Made by a program: the position numbers and the translations under genes. Below, piece by piece: positions 1-9,271 of a stretch of DNA of 64,000 nucleotides (positions are counted from its first letter, which is position 1; each line of letters begins with the position of its first letter). Below the pieces are notes generated by a model. That model worked only from the letters and a program-made list of their open reading frames with translations, ran no database searches and was not told the origin of the DNA. Source of the DNA: Azospirillum lipoferum (GTDB taxonomy: Bacteria > Pseudomonadota > Alphaproteobacteria > Azospirillales > Azospirillaceae); assembly GCF_024170005.1 (NCBI RefSeq), contig NZ_JALJXJ010000017.1, positions 1 through 64,000 on the forward strand, read 5' to 3'.

Positions 1-2666
1 GGATCGGCGACGAAGCGCTCCGCCGTCAGGCCCGGCCGGTTCAGGTAGCCCCGCGCCAGACCCGAGCCACCCAGATAAAGCTCGCCCACCACCCCGGCCG
101 GAAGCAGGTTCAGCGAGGCGTCGAGCACCAGCGCCCGGCGGTCCCCGATGGGGCGGCCGATGGGGGCAGTTCCGGCCTGCCCTTCTCCGCCCACCTGCCA
201 GACCAGAGGGGTGATGACCGCCTCGGTCGGCCCATAGGCGTTGAAAACACCGCCGACCCAATCGGCGAGACGGCCGGCCAGCGACAGATCCCAGGCCTCG
301 CCACCCAGGATGCAGGCGCGCAGGCGATGGCCGGGCATGGCGACCGCAAGGGCATCGGCATGGTGGGCGAGATAGGCCGGCGGCAGGTCGGCGACGGTGA
401 CGCCATCGCGCAGGATCAGCGCCGCCAGCCGCTCCGGCGTGGAATCGGCCATGGCGCCCAGGACGACGCCGGCTCCCGCCAGCAGAGGCATCAGGATCTG
501 TTCGCTCGCCGCATCGAAGCCGAAGGACGCGAAATGCAACAGCCGGTCCCCGGCGGTCATCCCATACGCCTCGGCCGCCGCAAGACAGTGGCAGGTGAGC
601 GCCCCGTGGGAAACCATGACGCCCTTGGGCGTCCCGGTCGAACCGGAGGTGTAGATCAGGTAGGCCAGCCCCTCGCCCGCCGGCGCCGGAAGAGCATCCG
701 CGATCTCCGGCCCATCCTCAGCCAGCCCCTCGGCGTCCACCGTCAAGCGGGCGACACCGGCCGGCATTGCCCCTTGCAAGCTGTCCTGCACCAGCATCAA
801 AGCCATGCCGCTGTCGGTGATCATCCCGGCCAGGCGGTCGCGGGGGAGCCGGGGATCGAGCGGCACATAGCCCCCGCCAGCCTTCAGGACGGCCAGCAGC
901 CCGACCACCATGGCGGGTGACGGCTCGACCGCCAGCCCAACCCGGGCATCCGGCCCGACACCCAGCGCGCGAAGCCGACGGGCCAGCCGGTCCGACCGCA
1001 CCTTCAGGGTCCCGAACGTCACTGGCCGCCCATCGGCGACGAGACCCACGGCGTCGGGGGCCTCCGTCGCACGGGCATCGAACAGCGTCGCAGGCGACAG
1101 TGCGGAAGCGGACGCCATAGGTACGGCCAGCGCGGCGTCCGCGCCGTCGTCAGCCGTAAGCCGGATGGACGCGACCGGAACGCTCCCATCGGCGGCGAAG
1201 GCCGCGAGGATGCGCCGGTAATCCTCCGCCATGGCGGCCATCCGCTCCACGGCGAACCGGTCAGCAGGGTAGCGCAGATCGCAGCGGATGCGCCCGCCGT
1301 CATCCTCCTCGGCCTCCAGCGACAGGTCGAACAGAGCGGCCCGGGAACCGCCGGTCTGCAGCCTGATCGTGAGCCCGGCGATCCGATCCAGCGCTGACAG
1401 CCGGCGATGCTGGTGGTTGAACATCACCTGGAACAGCGGATTGCGGTCGAGCCGGCGTTCCGGCTTCAGCGCGTCGACCAGATGCTCGAAGGGCAGATCC
1501 TGGCTGGCCTGAGCGTCGACCGACCGGTCGCGGACCTGCGCCAGGACCTCACGCAGCCTGAGCCCGCCATGCAGGTCGGCACGGATGACCTGACTGTTCA
1601 CGAACAGGCCGATCAGACGCTCGGTCTCGGCGCGGTGACGTCCGGCGACCGGCACGCCCACCCGCAGCTCTCCCTGCCCGGTATGGCGGTGCAACAGAAG
1701 CAGGAAGGCCGCCAGCAGAAGATTGGCGACGGTCGCCCCCTCCTTGCCGGCCATGCCGCGCAGTTGAGCGATCAGGGCATCGTCAAGAAGGATCGGGATG
1801 CCGGCCTCGCTGTGGTCACGCCCGTCGTTTCCGGCACCCTGATCATCCCAGGGCAGACTCAGGTCCGGCTGCTCCGCGCCGAGCAGGGCACACCAATGCT
1901 CGAGCTGCCGAGCCCCTTCGCCGCTGCGCAGGAGACGGTCCTGCCACAGCGCATGGTCGGCGTACTGGATCGGCAGCGGGGCCAAGCCGGCGTCCCGCCC
2001 CTGGCATCGGGCCGCATAGAGGGCGGCGAACTCCTCCACCAGCAGGTTCACCGACCAGCCATCGGCGGCAATGTGGTGGAGCGTCAGGAAAAGCGCATGC
2101 TCCTCTTCGGCCAGCCGCACCAGCCGCAGACGGACCGGTGGCGCCGCTTCCAGATCGAAAGGGGTTGCGGCCTCCGCCTCGGCCAGGGCTTCCAGCCGGC
2201 CGTCCCGCTCCGCCGGCACCAGGGCCGACAGGTCGGTCCAACCGATGGTCTCAAGCCAGATCTCCGGCGGAGCAGCGGGATGGAGTCGCTGCTCCGCCTC
2301 GCCATCGCGGGCCGGATAGCTGGTGCGCAGCACCTCATGCCGGTCCACGATGTCGGCGAATGCGCCGGCAAGCGCCTCCCGGTCGAGACGACCGGTCAGG
2401 CGTAGGCCGATCGGGATGTGATAGGCCCGGCTGCCCCGGTCAAGCTGCCAGAGCACCCACAGCCGCCGCTGGGCATGGGACAGCGGCAGCCGCTCCGGCC
2501 GGCGGCCGGGGAGGATCGGCAGCCGGGCGAAGGAAATCCCGGTTTCGGCGAGACGGCGGAGGAATTCCTCCTGTCGGTCGGCAGGCAGGGCATCGAGACG
2601 CCGGGCGATCTGCTTCAGCGCATCTGCCGGCCGTCCAGCAGGTTCCCGCTTGGCGGTCGTGGTCAT
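1..2666 (-). CDS. Nonribosomal peptide synthetase, condensation-adenylation part (runs off left edge)
   Basis: About 888 residues of an NRPS are visible; the rest lies beyond base 1. The ATG at 2666-2664 overlaps the TGA of the preceding synthetase (ATGA), so the two are translationally coupled. A condensation domain comes first, with the HHxxxDG catalytic motif reading HHIAADGWS near residue 200. An adenylation domain follows, with YIYTSGSTGTPKG (A3) and NAYGPTE (A5). The specificity residues I align by eye are D-A-E-D-I-G-A-I-T-(K). The acidic residues at pocket positions 239 and 278 suit a basic substrate such as lysine, ornithine or a hydroxylated derivative. That agrees with the N-monooxygenase encoded upstream but does not prove it. 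Carrier and release domains are not in view. It should add the fourth or later residue of the siderophore. Confidence 0.93.
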   Translation of the reverse strand, partial: MTTTAKREPAGRPADALKQIARRLDALPADRQEEFLRRLAETGISFARLPILPGRRPERLPLSHAQRRLWVLWQLDRGSRAYHIPIGLRLTGRLDREALAGAFADIVDRHEVLRTSYPARDGEAEQRLHPAAPPEIWLETIGWTDLSALVPAERDGRLEALAEAEAATPFDLEAAPPVRLRLVRLAEEEHALFLTLHHIAADGWSVNLLVEEFAALYAARCQGRDAGLAPLPIQYADHALWQDRLLRSGEGARQLEHWCALLGAEQPDLSLPWDDQGAGNDGRDHSEAGIPILLDDALIAQLRGMAGKEGATVANLLLAAFLLLLHRHTGQGELRVGVPVAGRHRAETERLIGLFVNSQVIRADLHGGLRLREVLAQVRDRSVDAQASQDLPFEHLVDALKPERRLDRNPLFQVMFNHQHRRLSALDRIAGLTIRLQTGGSRAALFDLSLEAEEDDGGRIRCDLRYPADRFAVERMAAMAEDYRRILAAFAADGSVPVASIRLTADDGADAALAVPMASASALSPATLFDARATEAPDAVGLVADGRPVTFGTLKVRSDRLARRLRALGVGPDARVGLAVEPSPAMVVGLLAVLKAGGGYVPLDPRLPRDRLAGMITDSGMALMLVQDSLQGAMPAGVARLTVDAEGLAEDGPEIADALPAPAGEGLAYLIYTSGSTGTPKGVMVSHGALTCHCLAAAEAYGMTAGDRLLHFASFGFDAASEQILMPLLAGAGVVLGAMADSTPERLAALILRDGVTVADLPPAYLAHHADALAVAMPGHRLRACILGGEAWDLSLAGRLADWVGGVFNAYGPTEAVITPLVWQVGGEGQAGTAPIGRPIGDRRALVLDASLNLLPAGVVGELYLGGSGLARGYLNRPGLTAERFVAD

Positions 2667-5600
2667 TGCGCGGCCTCCGGCGACATGGCTTCAAGATCGG
2701 TTTCGAGGTCGGCCAGGAGGGCGTCCATCCGCCCGATGTCGTCGCCGCCGCCGTCCGCCTGTTCACGGTCGATCCGTGCGGCAAGCTCTGCAAGGGTGGG
2801 CGCCTCGAACAGGGCGCGCAGGGGAAGCTCCAGGGCGAAGCGGTCGCGGATCTGCGCCGCCATCCGCGTCGCCAGCAACGAATGACCGCCGAGCACGAAG
2901 AAATTGTCGGCGGCGCCGACGCGCCCGACGCCCAGGACAGCGCTCCAGATCTCCGCCAGCACCCGTTCGGTCGCCGATGCCGGCGCTATATGTTCCGTAC
3001 CGGCATCGGGTGCGGGCTCGGGCAGTGCCTTGCGGTCGAGCTTGCCGTTGGGCGTCAGCGGCAGCCGCTCCAGAACGACGATGTGCGCCGGAACCATGTA
3101 GTCCGGCAGGCCACCGGCGAGATGCTCCCGCAGCAGCCGCGGCAGCTCGGCAGTCCTATCCGCGCCGGCCCCATTTGCATCGGCCGCCACATAGCCGACC
3201 AGCCGCTTGCCGCCGGCGCCCTCCCTGGCGACCACCACCGCGTCGCGCACCGCCGGATGCCCGCGCAAGACCGCCTCGATCTCGCCAAGCTCGATCCGCA
3301 ACCCGCGGATCTTCACCTGATGGTCGATCCGCCCGACATACTCGATCACCCCGTCGCCACGCCGCCGCGCCAGATCGCCCGTCCGGTACATCCGGCCGCC
3401 GTCGCTGGCGAACGGATCGGCGACGAAGCGCTCCGCCGTCAGACCCGCCCGCCGGTGGTAGCCCCGCGCCAGACCCGCACCGGCGATGTAAAGCTCGCCC
3501 ACCGCCCCGGCCGGAAGCGGGTTCAGGCTCTCGTCCAGCACATGGAGCCGCAGATTGTCGATCGCCACCCCGATCGGCACCCCGCCGCCGGCACCGGCCT
3601 CGCCAGCCCGACAGGTCCAGTGGCTGACGTCGATGGCCGCCTCGGTCGGGCCGTAGAGGTTGTACAGGCCGACACCGGGCAGACGGGAGAACAGCCGGTC
3701 CTGCAGCGCCACCGGCAGGGCCTCGCCGCTGCACACCACCCGACGCAGGCTGGTGCAGCGCTCCACACCCGGCTCCTCCAGGAAGGCCTGCAGCATCGAG
3801 GGCACGAAATGCAGCGTGTCGATGGACCGCTCACGGATCAGTGCCACCAGCCGTGCCGCATCGCGATGTTCGCCGGGCGCCGCCACCACCAGATGCGCCC
3901 CCACCATCAGCGGCCAGAAGAACTCCCAGACCGAGACGTCGAAGCCGAAGGGCGTCTTCTGCAGCACCCGGTCGCCCGGAGCCAGCCGGTAGGCCTTCTG
4001 CATCCAGGCCAGCCGGTTCAGCAGGGCGCCATGGCTGTTGCCCGCCCCCTTGGGCGTCCCGGTCGAGCCGGAGGTATAGATCAGGTAGGCAAGGTTCTCC
4101 GCCCGCAGGCCCGACGCCGGCGGGTTGTCCGGCAGGCCGCCGGTATCCTCGGCGTCGAGCAGCAGCAGGCGGACCGCCTCCGGCAGCGCGTCGCCGTTCA
4201 GCCTGTCGGCAAGGTGGCTCTGGGTGAGAAGCAGGGCGATGCCACCGTCCGTGGCCATGGCCTTGAGACGGGCCGGCGGCAGTTCCGGGTCGAGCGGCAG
4301 ATAGGCGCCACCGGCCTTCATCACCGCCAGCAGGCCGACGACCAGTTCCAGCGAGCGTTCGGCGGCGACACCGACCGTCACCTCGGGTCCGACGCCAAGC
4401 CCCCGAAGCCGGTGCGCCAGACGGTTCGCCTGCGCCTCCAGCTCGGCATAGCTCAGCGTCCGGCCGCCAAAGCTCAAAGCAGGACGCGCACCATGCAGAG
4501 CCGCCTGCTCAGTAATCACGTCAGGAACCAGAGGACCGGCGGGCGCACGGAGGGTGGGCTCCACCGCCGGCCAGTCGGCGGCGTCGAGGATCGGCAGATA
4601 GCCCAGCGTCACCGCGGGTGCCTCGGCCACCCCGCGGAGAATCCGCTCCAGATGGCTGCCGAAGCGCTGGACCGTCGCCGCGTCGAACAGGTCGGTGGCG
4701 TAGATCAGGGTGGCGCACAGCGAACCGTCGGCCTGTTCCTCGCTGTGCAGCGACAGGTCGAACTGGGCGGCATGGTGCTGGCGCGGATGCTCCGCGATTT
4801 CGAGGCCAGGCAGGCGGCGCAGCGCGTCGGAGCGGGGGCGGCTGTGGCTGGCCATCACCTGGAACAGCGGGTTGCGGTCGAGGCTGCGCGCCGGCTGCAG
4901 GGCCTCCACCAGGGCGTCGAAGGGCAGGTCCTGATTGGCCTGGGCGGCCAGAACCTCGTCGCGCACACCGGCCAGGAAGCGGTCGAAGGGAATCCGCCCG
5001 TCGGGTTCGATACGAAGCACCTGGGTGTTGGCGAAGAAGCCGATCAGATTCTCCAACTCCACCCGGCCGCGGTTGGCGGTCGGCACACCGATGCGCAGGT
5101 CGGTCTGGCCGCTGTGCCGGTGCAGCAGGGCGGCGAAAGCGGCGAGCAGGACCATGAACAGGCTCGCCCCCTGTTCACGCCCGACGGCGGACAGTCCGGC
5201 GACCAGCGGTGCCTCCAGCCGGAATTCCACCGCAGCGCCACGATGGCTCTGCATCGGCGGGCGGGGCCTGTCGGCCGGCAGGTCGAGCGCCGGCTGTTCC
5301 CCGCCCAGCCGTCCCCGCCAATGGTCGAGCTGCCGGCGGGCATCGTCCCCCTCCATCCAGCGCTCCTGCCACGCGGCATAGTCGGCATAGTGAAGCGGCA
5401 GAGGCGGCAGCGCCGCCGGCTGGCCGGCCGATAGCGACGCATAGGTCCGGGCGACCTCATCCACCAGAATGTTCATCGACCAGCCATCGGAGACGATGTG
5501 GTGCATCGCCAGGGACAGCGCATGCTCATCCCCGCCCGGCAGGCGGAACAGGCGCAACCGCAGCAGCGGCCCCCGTTCCAGATCGAAGGGGCGGGCGGCC

Positions 5601-8600
5601 TCGGCTCGTAGCCGGTCCTCCAGCAGGGCAACGTCTTCCAGCGCCTCGACCGTCCAGTCGAAACCGGGCTCTGCATCGATGACCTGACGGGGTTCGCCGC
5701 CGCGATCGACGAAACGCGTCCGCAGGCTTTCATGCCGTGCCGACACCAGGGCGAAAGCCCGCCGCAGGCTCTCTGTGTCGAGCCGGCCGCGCAGGCGCAG
5801 CGCCGTGGAGATGGTGTAGGCGGTGCTGGCGGAATCAAGGCGCCACAGGAACCACAGCCGGCGCTGCGTGGAGGACAGTGCAAGACTGTCGCCGCGCGGC
5901 ACCGTGGGAATCGCCGCCTCTGCGGTGGCATCCGGCACGCCGGCGGTGCCGACGGCCGGGGCAGCCTCCGGAACCCGGGTCGGCGCAGGGGCGCCTGCCT
6001 GAGAGCGGGCATCCAGCAGGGCGGCGAGCACACGGATGCTCTGCGCCTCGAACAGTTGTTTCGGAGTGAATTTCAGCCCTTGCTTGCGAGCACGGGCGAT
6101 CAGCTGGAGGCTGAGGATGGAATCGCCACCCATGGCGAAAAAGCTGGCGCCGACATCCACCGTCTCACGCTTCAGAACCTCCGCCCATATGGCCGCAAGG
6201 CGCCGCTCCGTCTCCGTCATCGCGGTTCGGGGGGCTTCCTCGGCGATGATGGGAGCCGGCAGCGCCTTGCGGTCCGGTTTGCCGTTGGCGGTCAGCGGCA
6301 GGCGGTCGAGCATCACCCAATGGGCCGGCACCATGTGGTCCGGCAGCAGGGCGGCAGCGGCTTCGCGCAGGGTGGCCGCATCCGGCAATCCGGCGGACGG
6401 CACGCAATAGGCGATCAGCTGCCCGGCAGCCGGAGCATAGGCGGCCGTGCCATGGAGGGCCGTGCCGGCGACCACCAGCACGTCGGCCAGCCCGGGCAGG
6501 CCCTTCAGGACGCGGGAGACCTCCCCCAGCTCGACGCGATGGCCACGGATCTTGACCTGATCGTCCAGGCGGCCGACGAACTCCAGCAGCCCGTCCCGGC
6601 GCAGGCGCACGCGGTCGCCGGTCCGGTAGAGCCGGTCGCCCGGCCGGTGCGGCTGCGGATCGGGAACGAAGCGGGCCGCGGTCAGCCCCGGCTGGCCGAG
6701 ATAGCCGTCGGCAAGACTGTCGCCGCCGACATAAAGCTCACCCACGGCACCGGCAGGCACCGGCTCCAGATCGGCGTCGAGCACGCAGGCGCGGACATTC
6801 GCCAGCGGCCGGCCCAGCGGAACCAAAGGGGGAATGGCAGCCGGAACCTCGTGAGTGAGAACGCCGACCGTCGTCTCGGTCGGACCGTAATGGTTGAGCA
6901 CGCGCAGGCCCGGCCGCAACCCCCGCACCCGTTCCACCAGCCCACCGTCGCAGGCCTCGCCCCCCAGAACCAGCAGGTCGCGCGGCAGCACGTCGGCGGC
7001 GCGGCCGGCATGAAGCAGGCCGCGCAGATGGCTTGGCACGATCTTCAGGACCCTGGCACCGCATTCGGCCATCCAGGCGGCGAAGCGGTCGGGGTCGCGG
7101 GCGGTGGCATCGTCGGCCAGATGCAGGGCGCCGCCATGGCACAGCGCCCCGAACAGCACCGTGTGGCCCAGGTCGGCGGCGACCGTCGAGACCATGGCCA
7201 TCGCGCTGCCCTTCGGAACGGCCAGCCGCTCCAGCACGCCGCGCAGATAGCTGCCAAGCGCGCCATGGCTGACCAGGACGCCTTTCGGCTCGCCAGTCGA
7301 ACCTGAGGTATAGATGACATAGGCCGGCAGCGCCCCGGCCGGATTGAGGCCGTCGAACCGGTCGGAGCGGGCGGCGATCTCCGGACTGTCGAGGTCGAGA
7401 CAGGGCAGGCCCGTGGCACCGGCGGCGGCCAACGTCGGCTCCGCCGCAACGACGCAGCGCGCGCCACTCGACAGGGCGAGGCGGCGGAGCCGCTCCGCCG
7501 GCTGGGAGGGGTCGAGCGGCACATAGGTGGCACCGGCCTTCATGACGCCCAGCAGTGCCGCGACGAGGCCGCAGGAGCGTTCGAAGCACAGCAGCACCCG
7601 GTCACCCGGCCGGACGCCGGTTTCGCGCAGTTCGTTCGCCAGCCGGCTGGCAAGGGCGTCCAACGCGCGGACCGCGAGCGTCCGCCCGCTGTCGCACACG
7701 GCGACGGCCTCCGGCTCGGCCGCGACGCGGGCCTGCCACAGATCCAGCACGCCGGGTGCCGGATCACACCAGTCGCCGGCCTCGGCGGGTGATGCGAAGC
7801 CTTGCGGACTGAGACGCCACAGCGGGGCGTCGGGCTGGCTCAGAACGGCGTCCAGCAGGCTGCTGTAATCGGCAACCAGCCCCTCGACGCTGGGGGCATC
7901 GAACAGGTCGCGGGCATAGGTCATCGATCCGTGCAGCTCGTCCCGGGCATCGGCGATGTCCAGCGCCAGATCGAAATGGGCTCCCAGGAACTCGGTCGGC
8001 TCGGGGGCGAAACGCAACCCCTCCGGTGCCGGCAGGGTCGAGGTGTCGAAGCCGTAGTTGAACTTCACCTGGAACAGCGGGTTGTGACTCAGGCTGCGCT
8101 CGGGCTGCAGCGCCTCGACCAGCTGCTCGAAGGGAAGATCCTGGTGGGCCTGCGCCTCCAGCGCGGTTTCCCGCAGCCGGGCCAGCAGGGTGCCGAAGCT
8201 CTCCCGGCTGTCCAGCCGGCTGCGCAGGACCAGCGTGTTGACGAAGAAGCCGACCACCCCCTCGGTCTCGACCCGGTTGCGGTTGGCGAAGGGCACGCCG
8301 ACCCGCAGGTCGGTCTCGCCGCTGTGCTTCATCAGCAGCAGCTTGAAGGCGGCCAGCAGAAGCACGAAAGGCGTGACGCCGCGGGCCTGGGCCAGCCCCT
8401 TCAGCGCACGGCTGCGCTGTGCGCCGAGCCGGAAGCTCACCGTGCCGCCATGGGCGCCCAGCACTGCGGGGCGGGGCCGGTCGAGCGGCAGCGACAGGAC
8501 GGGATGGTCGGTGCCGAGCCGGTCGCGCCAATAGGCGAGTTGGCGATCGCGCTCCCCGGCTTCCAGCCAGTCCCGCTGCCACTGGGCGTAATCGGCATAC

Positions 8601-9271
8601 TGGATCGGCAGAGCCGGCAGGTCCGGTTGCCGCCCGGCCCTCAGGGCATCATAGCTGCGGGCGAACTCCGCCAGAAACCGCTCCACCGACCAGCCGTCGG
8701 CGACGATATGGTGCAGGGTGACCAGCAGCAGATGATCGTCATCCGCCAGCCGGATCAGGGTCAGGCGCAGCAGCGGCCCCGTGCCGAGGTCGAAGGGGGC
8801 CAGCGCCTCTTCGCGCGCAAGATCCCGTGCGCGGGCTCCGCGTTCGGCAGGGGCGAGATCCGAAAGATCGATGCGGACGGGCACCGGCGCCAGATGCGGG
8901 TGGATGACCTGCACCGGCTGGCCGTCGCGCTCGGCGAAGCAGGTGCGCAGGGCCTCGTGCCGCTCGGTCAGATGGATGAAGGCCGCTTCCAGCAGGGCGG
9001 GATCGAGCGGACCCGTCACCCGGATGGCACCGGGAACGTTGTAGGCCGCACCGCCCGGATCCATTCGCCATAGGAACCACAGCCGCTGCTGGGCAAAGGA
9101 GAGCGGCAGCGGCTCGGACCGGTCGGCGCGTGGAATCGGGAAGCGGGTGTGGACGTCGATGCCCTTGGCGGCAAGCATGGCGGCCAGCGCCCGGCGCTGG
9201 CTGCGCGAAAGGCCGTCGAGCGAGAGGACCGGCGAGGTCGGCAGGGCGGAGGTGGACGGGCTGCTGGTCAT
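2663..9271 (-). CDS. Nonribosomal peptide synthetase, two modules C-A-T-C-A-T (predicted Asp, Ser)
   Basis: The protein has 2202 residues and two complete modules with no thioesterase. Module 1: condensation motif HHIVADGWS near residue 190, A3 YTSGSTGEPKG near 657, A5 NHYGPTE near 793, carrier motif FFAMGGDSI near 1050. Its pocket residues, aligned by eye, are D-L-T-K-V-G-H-V-G-K, essentially the published aspartate code. Module 2: HHIVSDGWS near 1260, A3 near 1732, NLYGPTE near 1872, carrier GGHSL near 2122. Its pocket D-V-W-H-V-S-L-I-D-K is the serine code. Start and stop overlap both neighbouring synthetase genes by ATGA, so order of translation and order of assembly agree. The aspartyl residue is the likely substrate of the dioxygenase at 16131-17129. 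The Asp carrier has GGDS rather than GGHS, a form often seen before epimerising steps, but no epimerase domain is visible. Confidence 0.95.
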   Translation of the reverse strand: MTSSPSTSALPTSPVLSLDGLSRSQRRALAAMLAAKGIDVHTRFPIPRADRSEPLPLSFAQQRLWFLWRMDPGGAAYNVPGAIRVTGPLDPALLEAAFIHLTERHEALRTCFAERDGQPVQVIHPHLAPVPVRIDLSDLAPAERGARARDLAREEALAPFDLGTGPLLRLTLIRLADDDHLLLVTLHHIVADGWSVERFLAEFARSYDALRAGRQPDLPALPIQYADYAQWQRDWLEAGERDRQLAYWRDRLGTDHPVLSLPLDRPRPAVLGAHGGTVSFRLGAQRSRALKGLAQARGVTPFVLLLAAFKLLLMKHSGETDLRVGVPFANRNRVETEGVVGFFVNTLVLRSRLDSRESFGTLLARLRETALEAQAHQDLPFEQLVEALQPERSLSHNPLFQVKFNYGFDTSTLPAPEGLRFAPEPTEFLGAHFDLALDIADARDELHGSMTYARDLFDAPSVEGLVADYSSLLDAVLSQPDAPLWRLSPQGFASPAEAGDWCDPAPGVLDLWQARVAAEPEAVAVCDSGRTLAVRALDALASRLANELRETGVRPGDRVLLCFERSCGLVAALLGVMKAGATYVPLDPSQPAERLRRLALSSGARCVVAAEPTLAAAGATGLPCLDLDSPEIAARSDRFDGLNPAGALPAYVIYTSGSTGEPKGVLVSHGALGSYLRGVLERLAVPKGSAMAMVSTVAADLGHTVLFGALCHGGALHLADDATARDPDRFAAWMAECGARVLKIVPSHLRGLLHAGRAADVLPRDLLVLGGEACDGGLVERVRGLRPGLRVLNHYGPTETTVGVLTHEVPAAIPPLVPLGRPLANVRACVLDADLEPVPAGAVGELYVGGDSLADGYLGQPGLTAARFVPDPQPHRPGDRLYRTGDRVRLRRDGLLEFVGRLDDQVKIRGHRVELGEVSRVLKGLPGLADVLVVAGTALHGTAAYAPAAGQLIAYCVPSAGLPDAATLREAAAALLPDHMVPAHWVMLDRLPLTANGKPDRKALPAPIIAEEAPRTAMTETERRLAAIWAEVLKRETVDVGASFFAMGGDSILSLQLIARARKQGLKFTPKQLFEAQSIRVLAALLDARSQAGAPAPTRVPEAAPAVGTAGVPDATAEAAIPTVPRGDSLALSSTQRRLWFLWRLDSASTAYTISTALRLRGRLDTESLRRAFALVSARHESLRTRFVDRGGEPRQVIDAEPGFDWTVEALEDVALLEDRLRAEAARPFDLERGPLLRLRLFRLPGGDEHALSLAMHHIVSDGWSMNILVDEVARTYASLSAGQPAALPPLPLHYADYAAWQERWMEGDDARRQLDHWRGRLGGEQPALDLPADRPRPPMQSHRGAAVEFRLEAPLVAGLSAVGREQGASLFMVLLAAFAALLHRHSGQTDLRIGVPTANRGRVELENLIGFFANTQVLRIEPDGRIPFDRFLAGVRDEVLAAQANQDLPFDALVEALQPARSLDRNPLFQVMASHSRPRSDALRRLPGLEIAEHPRQHHAAQFDLSLHSEEQADGSLCATLIYATDLFDAATVQRFGSHLERILRGVAEAPAVTLGYLPILDAADWPAVEPTLRAPAGPLVPDVITEQAALHGARPALSFGGRTLSYAELEAQANRLAHRLRGLGVGPEVTVGVAAERSLELVVGLLAVMKAGGAYLPLDPELPPARLKAMATDGGIALLLTQSHLADRLNGDALPEAVRLLLLDAEDTGGLPDNPPASGLRAENLAYLIYTSGSTGTPKGAGNSHGALLNRLAWMQKAYRLAPGDRVLQKTPFGFDVSVWEFFWPLMVGAHLVVAAPGEHRDAARLVALIRERSIDTLHFVPSMLQAFLEEPGVERCTSLRRVVCSGEALPVALQDRLFSRLPGVGLYNLYGPTEAAIDVSHWTCRAGEAGAGGGVPIGVAIDNLRLHVLDESLNPLPAGAVGELYIAGAGLARGYHRRAGLTAERFVADPFASDGGRMYRTGDLARRRGDGVIEYVGRIDHQVKIRGLRIELGEIEAVLRGHPAVRDAVVVAREGAGGKRLVGYVAADANGAGADRTAELPRLLREHLAGGLPDYMVPAHIVVLERLPLTPNGKLDRKALPEPAPDAGTEHIAPASATERVLAEIWSAVLGVGRVGAADNFFVLGGHSLLATRMAAQIRDRFALELPLRALFEAPTLAELAARIDREQADGGGDDIGRMDALLADLETDLEAMSPEAAQ

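Noticed and set aside
2138..5434. Very long plus-strand open frame (over 1000 codons) across the NRPS genes
   Set aside because: It is antisense to clear adenylation and condensation motifs, and its translation is Arg/Gln/Pro-rich low-complexity sequence without domains; it arises from high GC content.
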